Assembly (NCBI GenBank): GCA_022842445.1
Contig: JALHPO010000003.1
Span: 186,001 to 250,000 of the forward strand
Direction of reading: 5' to 3'
Length of the DNA stretch: 64,000 nucleotides
Source of the DNA: Nitrospira sp.
GTDB lineage: Bacteria; Nitrospirota; Nitrospiria; Nitrospirales; Nitrospiraceae
Numbering within the stretch: the first letter of the stretch is position 1; each line of letters begins with the position of its first letter. Below, one piece after another: positions 1-7,960 of this stretch. The position numbers were made by a program, and so were the translations under genes. The notes below the pieces were generated by a model. It was not told the DNA's origin. It saw only the letters and a list, made by a program, of their open reading frames with translations, and made no database searches.

Positions 1-2549
1 ATGGTCGCGTGGCTCAGACGACGCGCCCGCACAATGGCCCGGAGATCTCCCTTGACCAGCGTGACGCCCGCACTTTCCATCGCCACATCCGCTCCTGTCC
101 CCATCGCGATCCCCACCTGCGCCTGCGCCAGGGCCGGCGCATCGTTGATCCCATCTCCCGCCATGGCTACGATATACCCTTCTGATTGGAACCGCTTGAT
201 AACCGCCATCTTTTGCTCAGGCAAGACGTCGGCCTGAACTTCGTCGATTTGGAGTCGGCGTGCCACCGCCTCAGCAGTTGTCCGGTTGTCGCCCGTGAGC
301 ATCACCAGCCGCAGACCTTCACGGTGTAACAGATCGATGGCCTCCGGGGTGGATGACTTGACGGGATCGGCCACCCCCAGCAACCCTGCCGGCTTGCCGT
401 CGATCGCCGCAAACATCACGGTCTGCCCCTCATGCCTCAAGGGGTCGGCCTGAGCCAACAACGCTGAAGTCTCGACGCGCAGTTCGTCGAGAAACAACCG
501 AGTACCCACGGCCACCACCCGACCTTCAACCGTGCCTGTGACTCCCTTCCCTGTGACCGACCGAAAAGCCTGGGCCTTGGAGAGGACGAGGTTCTTCTCT
601 CGGGCACCAGACACAATGGCCGCCGCCAGGGGATGCTCGCTGTTCTGTTCGAGACTCCCGGCAAGCCGAAGCAGTTGGGCTTCACTGAAGTCCGGCAAGG
701 AAACTACCGTCATCAAGCGGGGTTTGCCTTCCGTAAGTGTGCCGGTCTTGTCCACAACGAGAATGTCCACCTTAGCCAAGGTCTCGAGCGCCTCGGCATT
801 GCGGATGAGTACCCCCGCCGTCGCACCGCGGCCGGTCCCAACCATGATCGACATGGGAGTCGCAAGCCCCAGCGCACAGGGGCACGCAATGATCAATACC
901 GCAACCGCGTTGAGCAAGGCATAGGCCATCCGAGGTTCCGGGCCGTACAGCGCCCAGATCACAAAAGTGAGCGCGGCGACAAGAATAACGATCGGAACAA
1001 AATACGAGGCGACGATGTCGGCCAGTTGTTGAATCGGCGCCCGGGTGCGTTGCGCCTCACTGACCATGCGCACGATTTGTGCCAACAATGTTTCCCGGCC
1101 GACTCGCTCGGCACGCATCACGAAACTGCCTGTTCCGTTGACGGTCGCTCCCACTACCTTCTGGCCCGGCTGCTTCTCCACCGGGATCGACTCGCCTGTC
1201 ACCATCGATTCATCGACGGCGCTCGCCCCTTCCAATACAAGACCATCAACAGGAATTTTCTCTCCCGGTCGCACACGCAACCGATCGCCAACCTGAACCT
1301 GCTCCAGCGGAATATCTTCTTCACGGACGTCGCTTCGGACAATGCGGGCCGTTTTCGGAGCAAGCCCTAACAACGCCTTGAGCGCACTGCTGGTCCGGCT
1401 GCGCGCCCGCAGCTCCAACACCTGCCCCAACAGGACCAGGGCGATGATGACGACCGCCGGCTCAAAGTAGACCGCAAGTTCTCCCCCGTGGGTACGAAAC
1501 GAGTCAGGAAACAGGTCAGGCATGAAAGTGGCTGCGACACTGTAGAGATAGGCCGCACCGGTGCCGAGGCCGATCAGAGTAAACATATTCAGATGGCGAT
1601 TGACGACCGATGTCCACGCACGTTCGAACAGCGGCCGTCCGATCCAGAGCACCACCGGCGTCGCGAGCAGGAACTGAAACCAGATCAGGATTTTTCCGGA
1701 AACAAGTTGCTGCAATGGATGGCCCGGCAGCATATCGGAAATCATCAGCGCGAGAATGGGTGAACCGAGGACCACGCTCTGCCAGAACCGGCGCGTCATA
1801 TCCACCAGCTCCGGATTGACTTCCTCCACCGTCACCGTGCGTGCTTCCAATGCCATTCCACAAATCGGGCACAGGCCCGGCGCTGATTGCACGATCTCCG
1901 GATGCATGGGACAGGTATAGTCGGTACGGGTTGGCTGAACGGTCACGTCCGCCGGTTCCAGCGCCATTCCACAGATGGGACATGCGCCGGGTCTTGATTC
2001 CGAAACCTCAGGGTCCATCGGGCAGACATACTGGACATTGCCGCTGGTTGGAGCGGGCAACGGTTTCGGAGTTCGCTGCTCCGGCGGGATCACGTAGTAA
2101 TCCGGATCGGCACGGAACTTTTCGAGACACCGGGTAGCACAAAAATAATAATTCTTCTCCCGATATTTGTATGAACCAGCCGCCGTGGCAGGCTGCACCG
2201 TCATGCCGCACACGGGATCGATCTCACCCTGCCCGACTGGCTGCATCATCGGCAGCGGCTTCCGTGGATTGGGCATCGTGACAAGCGTAAGCGGCTTCTT
2301 GCCCAGCACACGCTCAGGGTCAGCGCGAAATCGTTCGAGGCAGGACGTCCCGCAAAAATAGTAGGTTGTGCCATTATGATCATGGCGACCCGCCGCCTCG
2401 GCGGGATCGACGGTCATGCCACATACAGGGTCGATCTCAGACTTAGCGTGAGCGTGCGTAGGAGCATGGGTGCCTGGGATGTTCTCGCTCATGCGGTCAC
2501 CTCCTGCATGCGGCCTCCCGCAACAGCCGTTCGATGATCCAGTAGTCAT
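1..2549 (-). CDS. copA: Copper-type P1B heavy-metal ATPase (3' end cut by window edge)
   Basis: Cytoplasmic-membrane ATP-driven exporter of soft metal, most likely Cu(I). From the N-terminus I read two YHS-like metal modules (each with DPVCGM), two heavy-metal-binding domains (CPM-P-E ... CPICGMALE), then the P-type core: TGES actuator motif, the CPC metal-site motif in a membrane helix (C556-P-C558), the DKTGT phosphorylation site (D600), SEHPLA and GDGINDAP. The C-terminal helices lie beyond position 1. Two in-frame starts each have a good Shine-Dalgarno: ATG at 2549 (GGAG, 7 nt spacing) and ATG at 2492 (AGGAGG, 7 nt). I use the upstream one, which adds a Cys-Cys-containing 19-residue leader. 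The neighbouring metal-type ECF sigma and DsbA-like genes support a metal-stress role. Copper rather than another soft metal is inferred from CPC plus the HMBD/YHS modules. Confidence 0.93.
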   Translation of the reverse strand, partial: MTTGSSNGCCGRPHAGGDRMSENIPGTHAPTHAHAKSEIDPVCGMTVDPAEAAGRHDHNGTTYYFCGTSCLERFRADPERVLGKKPLTLVTMPNPRKPLPMMQPVGQGEIDPVCGMTVQPATAAGSYKYREKNYYFCATRCLEKFRADPDYYVIPPEQRTPKPLPAPTSGNVQYVCPMDPEVSESRPGACPICGMALEPADVTVQPTRTDYTCPMHPEIVQSAPGLCPICGMALEARTVTVEEVNPELVDMTRRFWQSVVLGSPILALMISDMLPGHPLQQLVSGKILIWFQFLLATPVVLWIGRPLFERAWTSVVNRHLNMFTLIGLGTGAAYLYSVAATFMPDLFPDSFRTHGGELAVYFEPAVVIIALVLLGQVLELRARSRTSSALKALLGLAPKTARIVRSDVREEDIPLEQVQVGDRLRVRPGEKIPVDGLVLEGASAVDESMVTGESIPVEKQPGQKVVGATVNGTGSFVMRAERVGRETLLAQIVRMVSEAQRTRAPIQQLADIVASYFVPIVILVAALTFVIWALYGPEPRMAYALLNAVAVLIIACPCALGLATPMSIMVGTGRGATAGVLIRNAEALETLAKVDILVVDKTGTLTEGKPRLMTVVSLPDFSEAQLLRLAGSLEQNSEHPLAAAIVSGAREKNLVLSKAQAFRSVTGKGVTGTVEGRVVAVGTRLFLDELRVETSALLAQADPLRHEGQTVMFAAIDGKPAGLLGVADPVKSSTPEAIDLLHREGLRLVMLTGDNRTTAEAVARRLQIDEVQADVLPEQKMAVIKRFQSEGYIVAMAGDGINDAPALAQAQVGIAMGTGADVAMESAGVTLVKGDLRAIVRARRLSHAT

Positions 2550-2719
2550 GGTCCAACTCCTTTCATTTTATCCGGTATAGTCACTCGATGTCGCGTTCAG
2601 AATTTAAGACGGAACAGTCCGCCAAATATTACAGAGAGGATGATGGACGGGACGAACGCCTTGTAAATGCTCAACAAACCGGGTGGAAGTGATGGAAGCT
2701 GCGTAAGCGGATAGGATGG

Positions 2720-3280
2720 CTATCCACAGGTGCAGTTGAGGCAGCCATGTTTGCTACAGATCCCACAAGCACCTTCAAGAGAGGCTCGTAAGGATTGGCG
2801 AGCCCTGTGCAAGCGAACGGTGAGGTTATTCTGAGAAATCTTTAGCTCTTTCGCGACCTGTGCCGGCGATTCGCCGTCGAGATCGATGCGCTTGATGAGT
2901 TCCGCATAATTCCCACGAAGGGTCGGAAGGAGACCGTGAAGGCAGGCACACACGGTCTCCTTCGCCTCATCGAGTGGAGCCTCCAGAAGGCTGCCTGAAA
3001 CGGTCAATTCTTGGAGAAACGCCTCGTTACGACGAACTTCCGCCCCCCGAGATCGATAGTAGTCAACCAGCGCATGGCGAAGGATGCGGTAGAACCACGC
3101 TACGGCACTTTCATCATTCCGTAGTGAATGGTGCCGCTCAACAGCTCGAATCAGGCTTTGCTGAAGAATATCCTCGGCGACGACCCCGTCGCCGACTCGA
3201 CGGCGGACAAACTGTCTGAAGGCGGACTCGTTCTCAAGAAGCCGCTGAAGGATCCCGCTCGTTCTTCCCTCATCCATCAC
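2720..3280 (-). CDS. ECF sigma factor with Cys-rich C-terminal tail (CorE-like)
   Basis: Sigma-70 family extracytoplasmic-function sigma factor of 186 aa. Region 2 is at about residues 18-85 (DILQQSLIRA, WFYRILRHALVDYYR) and region 4 at about 115-168 (SPAQVAKELKISQNNLTVRL). It carries no adjacent anti-sigma gene. Instead it has a C-A-C motif in the linker (C111, C113) and a tail with C172, C175, C180, C183 and C185. That architecture is the one described for the copper-dependent CorE/ECF44 group, in which metal binding to the cysteine domain controls activity. The gene lies between a DsbA-like gene and a Cu-ATPase on the same strand, with 13 nt to the former. The start may be GTG at 3280 or ATG at 3277. 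Copper as the effector is inferred. Confidence 0.88.
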   Translation of the reverse strand: MMDEGRTSGILQRLLENESAFRQFVRRRVGDGVVAEDILQQSLIRAVERHHSLRNDESAVAWFYRILRHALVDYYRSRGAEVRRNEAFLQELTVSGSLLEAPLDEAKETVCACLHGLLPTLRGNYAELIKRIDLDGESPAQVAKELKISQNNLTVRLHRARQSLRASLEGACGICSKHGCLNCTCG

Positions 3281-3293
3281 GGTTTGTCACCAA

Positions 3294-3950
3294 TCATTTC
3301 TTTGCATCCGCTTCAAGGATGCTCCGAATGACTGTGATGGCATTCTCAGGCGTCATGTTCGCGCCGTCGATTTTGATATTCCCATCGAGTAAGAGTGAGG
3401 GGGTGGAGGATACCTTGATCCGTTCGCCCCATCGCCGCCCATCCTCAAATGCCCTCGCCGGTTTGCCGCTTTCCAGTCCAGCCTCGAATGCCGCCACGTC
3501 CAAACCGACCTCACGAATCAACAGCGAGCGGATCGAGCGATCCAACACGCCGTCGAATTTATCCTTATGGATCGTGCGAAACAGCACGGTTTTCATTTCA
3601 TTGCCTTTACCCATCGTTTTGGCCTGCTCATACATATCAAACGCCGTCGGGAGTTTTCCTCGAATCACGGGATATCCGACCATCGTCACCTCGATCTTGC
3701 TGCCGAACTCTTTGACAAGTAGCGGGAGTCCCGTTTCATCGAAATGGTGGCAGTGCGGACAGTAAAAGTCCGCGAACTCGATGATCTTCACCTTGCCTCG
3801 CTGATGGGTCGACGGCTCGTCCTTCAGCAGCTCGAACGTGCCCTTCAACTCAGGACTTGCCGCCAGTGCGCTGAACGGCTCGTTCAGCAGCACCGCCGCC
3901 CCCATGACGAAAATCGCCACATTCCACACCGAACTCCATCGACGATTCAT
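3294..3950 (-). CDS. DsbA-family periplasmic thiol:disulfide protein
   Basis: Secreted thioredoxin-fold protein of 218 aa. Residues 1-31 form a signal peptide or anchor ending in ALAAS. The active site CPHC is at residues 64-67, followed by a helical insertion and the cis-proline loop (SSTPSLLLDG), as in DsbA/DsbC-like DSBA domains. It probably oxidises or isomerises cysteines in the periplasm. It starts the minus-strand run that continues with the cysteine-rich sigma factor and the metal ATPase, so a function in protecting or maturing thiols under metal stress is likely (inference). Exact partner unknown. Confidence 0.85.
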   Translation of the reverse strand: MNRRWSSVWNVAIFVMGAAVLLNEPFSALAASPELKGTFELLKDEPSTHQRGKVKIIEFADFYCPHCHHFDETGLPLLVKEFGSKIEVTMVGYPVIRGKLPTAFDMYEQAKTMGKGNEMKTVLFRTIHKDKFDGVLDRSIRSLLIREVGLDVAAFEAGLESGKPARAFEDGRRWGERIKVSSTPSLLLDGNIKIDGANMTPENAITVIRSILEADAKK

Positions 3951-4031
3951 CGCACACTCCTTTCAGAAATTGTGGCCCGCCCCCTATTATATCGAATAGA
4001 GAGTGTTCCGGCCCTCTGTTATACTCGTGCC

Positions 4032-4577
4032 ATGAGACGGCAACACTGGCTTTTCATATTATCCACGCTGCTGCTCGTATCCGGGTGCGCATCACTCGAC
4101 GACTCTCTGGAGTCCAATCCATCAGGTACGCCCCGGATCACCTATGCACAATTGAAAGCATCGACCGAGATATATAAGGGGCAAGCTGTCACATTTGGAG
4201 GCAAAGTCTTAAGCGCGAAGCGACTGAAGGACGGCACCAGAATCGAAATTCTTCAGCTCCCTCTGTTGTCCTCCCTCAAGCCAACGCTCGATTTGAGCAA
4301 GTCTCAAGGTCGTTTCGTCGCTATCAAGCGAGAGTTCCTCGACCCCGCCACCCTCCCCTTCGGCACATTTGTGACCATCACCGGAGAAGTCGCCGGATCG
4401 ATGATCCTGCCGCTGGACGAAACGGAATACACCTACCCGGTCGTGGATATCAAGAACGTGCGCGTGTGGCCGAAGGAAGATGAAGACGGGCCGCCCCGCT
4501 TTCGACCGTACATGAGTCCCAGCCCCTATTGGGGCCCCTACTGGTCTCCATATTGGAGACCCTGGCCGTACTGGTGA
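4032..4577 (+). CDS. Slp-family outer-membrane lipoprotein with Tyr/Trp-rich tail
   Basis: 181-aa lipoprotein with a clear lipobox (LLVSGC, Cys about residue 19), so it is probably lipidated and sorted to the outer membrane. The body (ITYAQLKASTEIYKGQAV ... GGKVLS ... VVDIKNVRVWP) matches the Slp family of starvation/acid-inducible lipoproteins, whose biochemical role is not known. The last 22 residues are an aromatic repeat of Pro-Tyr-Trp units. I chose the ATG at 4032 because the lipoprotein signal begins there; a longer upstream reading frame has no signal peptide. A TATACT box ends only 6 nt before the ATG, so the transcript may have a very short leader. Confidence 0.8.
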   Translation: MRRQHWLFILSTLLLVSGCASLDDSLESNPSGTPRITYAQLKASTEIYKGQAVTFGGKVLSAKRLKDGTRIEILQLPLLSSLKPTLDLSKSQGRFVAIKREFLDPATLPFGTFVTITGEVAGSMILPLDETEYTYPVVDIKNVRVWPKEDEDGPPRFRPYMSPSPYWGPYWSPYWRPWPYW

Positions 4578-4673
4578 GCGCGAACGGCGAGGCAAGCGCG
4601 AGTCGCTCACCTTCCAGATTTCCACCCATTCTGCATTTCCCGCCGATCACGCCCTTCTCGCCTGTCTCGCTCA

Positions 4674-5765
4674 CTACGGAAGCCCCGCCCCGAGGATCCG
4701 CTCAACCCGATCGTCACGCCCGCCCAACTCCTGATATTTCCGGTACTGTGCGAGCGCACGCGGCATGTCCTTTCGATGGAGTTCGTAGAACACACCCAGG
4801 CTGTAGCGAGCCTCGGCATGGTCAGGCTTCAGCACTACCGTTTTCTCATAGGCTCGTTCCGCCTCCTCCAACCTATTCATGCCGGTATAGATGCTGCCCA
4901 GGTTCAGGTGCGCTTCGGCATACTCCGGGCGATAGCGCAACACCTCAAGAAATTCCCGCTCCGCCTCATCCGGCCGGTTCCGGCTTCGATAGATAAACCC
5001 CAAATTAAAATGGGCATCCACGAGGTCAGGCTTAGCGGCAATCGCGCGTTGATAGGCAGACGCGGCTTCGTCCAAATCGCCGTTCTTCTCGGCAATCTGC
5101 CCGTTCAGATACCACGCATCGGCATGTGCGGGATGCGCCTTGGTGAGACGACGCACGGCCTCACGCGCCTCTTGATATTCTCCTTGATTGTCACAGAGCG
5201 TGGCGAGACCGAACAATGCATCGGCGTGAGTCGGCTCGACGGCCAAAACCCTTGCATAGGTTTTCTTTGCAGCGGCGACGTCTCGCCGACGTTCATACAG
5301 CTTCGCCAAGCTGAGATAGGACTCGATGTGTGCAGGATGAGCGGCGACCGCACGGATCAGTGCCTGTTCAGCTTCAGCCGGTTTGCCTTGCAGCACATAC
5401 AGGCCGGCTAAATCGTTCAACACGTCCGGGGAAGCTGACCGAATATTGAGTGATCGTAAAAATGCTTCCGCAGCCTTCTCCAGTTTGCGGTCTTTGAGAT
5501 GAAGCCTTCCGAGAAGATAATGCCCCTCTGCCGACGAGGGATTCGACTCCACCGCCCTTCTTGCGGCATCAGCAGCCCCCTTCAGGTCGCCCTGACGCAA
5601 TAAGGTTTCTCCCCGTTCGATATGAGACAGGGCTTCATCTTTGCGGTTCGCCGGGGAGACAACGGAAGCGGACCAAGACTGCAGCGGCAAGCCGGAATAG
5701 GCCGCACCAGAAGCAAGAACAAACACCATGACTGGGACAAACCGGTTTCCCATGGGACCCCGCAT
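4674..5765 (-). CDS. Secreted TPR-repeat protein
   Basis: 363-aa protein with an N-terminal hydrophobic export segment (about residues 5-32) followed by nine consecutive 34-residue tetratricopeptide repeats from about residue 43 to the C-terminus. Each shows the G/A-Y/F-A-P spacing typical of TPRs. TPR arrays are protein-protein interaction scaffolds, so no enzymatic activity is expected. It is convergent with the Slp-like gene and divergent from the GntR-led cluster. The ATG at 5753 (second Met) is an equally plausible start. Substrate or partner cannot be inferred. Confidence 0.85.
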   Translation of the reverse strand: MRGPMGNRFVPVMVFVLASGAAYSGLPLQSWSASVVSPANRKDEALSHIERGETLLRQGDLKGAADAARRAVESNPSSAEGHYLLGRLHLKDRKLEKAAEAFLRSLNIRSASPDVLNDLAGLYVLQGKPAEAEQALIRAVAAHPAHIESYLSLAKLYERRRDVAAAKKTYARVLAVEPTHADALFGLATLCDNQGEYQEAREAVRRLTKAHPAHADAWYLNGQIAEKNGDLDEAASAYQRAIAAKPDLVDAHFNLGFIYRSRNRPDEAEREFLEVLRYRPEYAEAHLNLGSIYTGMNRLEEAERAYEKTVVLKPDHAEARYSLGVFYELHRKDMPRALAQYRKYQELGGRDDRVERILGAGLP

Positions 5766-6004
5766 CTATGCTCTCGACTCAACAGGATGCTCGGCGTCGC
5801 CTCATGCCTGGATATCTATGGAGTCTGAGAAGTCGACCGATGGTTTTCACAGCTTGCTTGACTTCACCATTGGAACTATAAAGACCGGGCTCCGGCAAAT
5901 CAACGTACGAAGTACGCACGGCCATCACACACATGCGGATCAACCGAGGCACAGTCTGCAGCCTTACCGTTGGCCCACCGCATTAGACACGCGTACTCCA
6001 TGCT

Positions 6005-6013
6005 GTATACAAT
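6005..6013. promoter_or_regulatory. Candidate GntR operator half (GTATACAAT), copy 1
   Basis: The nonamer GTATACAAT, with the self-complementary core GTATAC, lies 38 nt before the regulator's ATG. The same nonamer is at 7745-7753 just after the DUF2877 gene. FCD-type GntR regulators usually bind short palindromes of this type. Assignment rests only on recurrence and position. Confidence 0.35.
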
Positions 6014-6051
6014 GTGGCCTCACTCACGAGCACTGCGGGAGCGGCTACGAT

Positions 6052-6750
6052 ATGACGAGGAAGAATGAACGGATCGTGTCACCTGAATTCTCAAGTCTGA
6101 GCGCATCCATCGTGACGACGCTCAAAGACCAGATTCTCCATTGGCAATATCCCCCGGAACACCGCCTGACCGAAGCAGAGCTGTGCAAGCAGTTCAACGT
6201 CAGCCGTAGCCCCGTGCGTGAGGCCTTGCGGATACTGGCAACGGATGGGTTCGTGCAGAGAATGCCCAACCGAAGTTACAGAGTGAAACAACACAACCTG
6301 CAAGAGATCGAGGAGCTCTACGATGTCCGCCTGGCCCTAGAGCTGTTTGTCGTCGAACGTTTGGCGACACGGAACGATGCCGTCCAGAGCGATATCGCCG
6401 CGCTGAAACGTACATGGACAGGCCTGTTAAACGGCTCGCCCAGAAAAGATGAGGAACTCGCCAGGCTGGACACACAGTTTCACGAAACACTGGCCCATGC
6501 CTCAGGCAACAAATCATTGCTGCGCCAGTTGCGCGCGATCAATGAGCGATTGATGCTGTTCCGCATCATCGACTTCGCCAAGACACACCGGGCGGCGAGC
6601 ACCTGTCGCCAGCACCTGGATATCCTCAAATACATTCTCGCCAAGAATGTCGCCGGCGCACGCAAGGCCATGCAGAAAAACATCGAAGAGGGCCGTAACA
6701 ATGTTCATTCGGCAATCAAAGACGCACTGGCACGGTCCTATTCAATGTAG
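6052..6750 (+). CDS. GntR/FCD-family transcriptional regulator of the ureide cluster
   Basis: 232-aa regulator. The winged-helix GntR domain is at about residues 15-80 (LTEAELCKQFNVSRSPVREA is the recognition region), followed by an all-helical FCD ligand-binding domain (about 90-225) with Arg/His residues typical of the FadR subgroup. It opens the plus-strand cluster and ends 78 nt before the DUF2877 gene, so it is probably its local sensor. I use the ATG at 6052; the upstream extension of the frame has no domain match. A GTATACAAT element at 6005-6013 lies in its leader and recurs before the FdrA gene. A promoter-like TTGCTT-17-TATAAA sits in the 286-bp divergent region at about 5857-5885. 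Confidence 0.9.
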   Translation: MTRKNERIVSPEFSSLSASIVTTLKDQILHWQYPPEHRLTEAELCKQFNVSRSPVREALRILATDGFVQRMPNRSYRVKQHNLQEIEELYDVRLALELFVVERLATRNDAVQSDIAALKRTWTGLLNGSPRKDEELARLDTQFHETLAHASGNKSLLRQLRAINERLMLFRIIDFAKTHRAASTCRQHLDILKYILAKNVAGARKAMQKNIEEGRNNVHSAIKDALARSYSM

Positions 6751-6828
6751 TGTGCCGATCCGCCACTGACGTTGGTTCGCTTCGCAGCATACTGAGGATA
6801 ATCCAACCGGACCGTCGAAGGAGACCCG

Positions 6829-7740
6829 ATGCGTGTCTTCGCTCTTTCAGCCGGGATTGAAGCACCGACCGGGCGCTTCAGCGGAATGGTGCACAGCGTT
6901 TTCGATCGAGCCTGCAATATCGAGATTGAGACCGGCGCCCTGCTGACCCTGCTGTCTTCAGAAAAACCCAACGTACCCAATGGTCTCCGCATCAAGACAC
7001 CGGCCCGGTTCACCTTTCCTGACTTCGTCCGCGTGGGAGAACCGGCTGCTTGCCGGGGAGGCACCGTCCGCTTCACACAATCGGTTCTGTCCATCGATCT
7101 GCGGATCGCCGCGTGCTGGCATATCGATCTCGGCGGATTGCGGATCGATCTCCATCGGCGGGACCAGGCTGCAGCATGGTTGGTTGCGTGGCAAACATTG
7201 CGACAACATCAGCGCGGGGATACGATTCCCGCGATTATCGAGGCCATGGCTCGGGCCGAGGGAGCCTTTGGAACTATTCCCGACCTCCTTGATGCAACCG
7301 GAGCTTTGCAAGCAGAAGAGGCCTGCACCGCAATCGAGCCATTAATCGGACTGGGGCCAGGTCTGACGCCGGCAGGAGATGATTTTCTGGTGGGATACCT
7401 GGCCGGACTCTGGAGCACAGCTAGCGTTGATACTGCACGGCTGCGGTTCCTGGCATCGGTTGGAGTTTGGCTGTCCAGGGCTGCTTCTGAGACCAATGTG
7501 ATCAGTCGTGCCCACATCCAATCCGCTGTCCGGGGACATGCTTCGGAGCCGATCGCGCGGCTGGCGCAAACGTTGGATCGAGCAGATACGATCGACGACG
7601 TCCGCGCGGAAACACAGGCCGCCCTACAGGTCGGTCACAGCTCAGGGACCGACGGCATGGCAGGATTCTTGTTCGGCTGTGCTGCCTGGACAAAGCCCTC
7701 ATTGCCGGCCTCTCATTGCTTGGAGGTTCCTGGCGCTTGA
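6829..7740 (+). CDS. DUF2877 protein, YlbF/AllH-like subunit of carbamoyltransferase set
   Basis: 303-aa cytosolic protein of the DUF2877 family. Diagnostic stretches are LIGLGPGLTPAGDDFLVGY (about residues 178-197) and GHSSGTDGMAGFLFG near the C-terminus. In E. coli the family member YlbF sits with FdrA, YlbE and a carbamate kinase. That set is linked to oxamate carbamoyltransferase in anaerobic allantoin breakdown (oxalurate + Pi to oxamate + carbamoyl phosphate). The start ATG has an AAGGAG Shine-Dalgarno. The FdrA, DUF1116 and carbamate kinase genes follow, so it is the third component of the same enzyme system. The exact carbamoyl donor here is unknown. Confidence 0.85.
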   Translation: MRVFALSAGIEAPTGRFSGMVHSVFDRACNIEIETGALLTLLSSEKPNVPNGLRIKTPARFTFPDFVRVGEPAACRGGTVRFTQSVLSIDLRIAACWHIDLGGLRIDLHRRDQAAAWLVAWQTLRQHQRGDTIPAIIEAMARAEGAFGTIPDLLDATGALQAEEACTAIEPLIGLGPGLTPAGDDFLVGYLAGLWSTASVDTARLRFLASVGVWLSRAASETNVISRAHIQSAVRGHASEPIARLAQTLDRADTIDDVRAETQAALQVGHSSGTDGMAGFLFGCAAWTKPSLPASHCLEVPGA

Positions 7741-7744
7741 CTTG

Positions 7745-7753
7745 GTATACAAT
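7745..7753. promoter_or_regulatory. Candidate GntR operator half (GTATACAAT), copy 2
   Basis: Second occurrence of the nonamer seen at 6005-6013, here immediately downstream of the DUF2877 stop and 208 nt before the FdrA start. A weak promoter reading (TTGACT at 7737, TTCAAT at 7760, 17-nt spacer) overlaps it, which would suit repression by the local GntR protein. This is inference from position. Confidence 0.3.
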
Positions 7754-7755
7754 TA

Positions 7756-7960
7756 TGTGTTCAATTTGGCCACCGAACACACCCGACACGAAGTCACAAG
7801 GTCGGAAATGTCTTGATGATGCGCGCCGCCATCTCGAACAAGGCTTTATGTTGCGAGAGGTGACGTTCGCCGCATAGTCCACCGGCGGGATACCCCGCCC
7901 GCCCGATGTTGAGCGCCAGAATCCATCCACGGCGCGGAACGTCGATGGGAGGCCGCACAC
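7756..7960 (+). promoter_or_regulatory. Structured leader before the FdrA gene (candidate cis-RNA)
   Basis: About 205 nt without a convincing gene separate the DUF2877 and FdrA genes, although the rest of the cluster is packed or overlapping. It contains several hairpins. 7756-7762/7775-7781 is a perfect 7-bp TGTGTTC/GAACACA stem. A CCGAC/GTCGG pair follows directly. 7832-7840/7849-7858 is a 9-bp stem TCTCGAACA/TGTTgCGAGA with one bulge and an 8-nt loop. 7884-7889/7894-7899 is GGCGGG/CCCGCC. The last hairpin lacks a U tract. The FdrA Shine-Dalgarno (GGGAGG) lies close to the end of the leader. No riboswitch class is recognised. Confidence 0.35.

Noticed and set aside
1..2361. Several 60-245-codon plus-strand ORFs at the left edge
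   Set aside because: All are antisense shadows of the continuous P-type ATPase frame on the minus strand, which has full catalytic motifs.
5728..6051. Longer start for the GntR regulator
   Set aside because: The extra ~108 residues have no domain match and cover the divergent promoter region and the GTATACAAT element.
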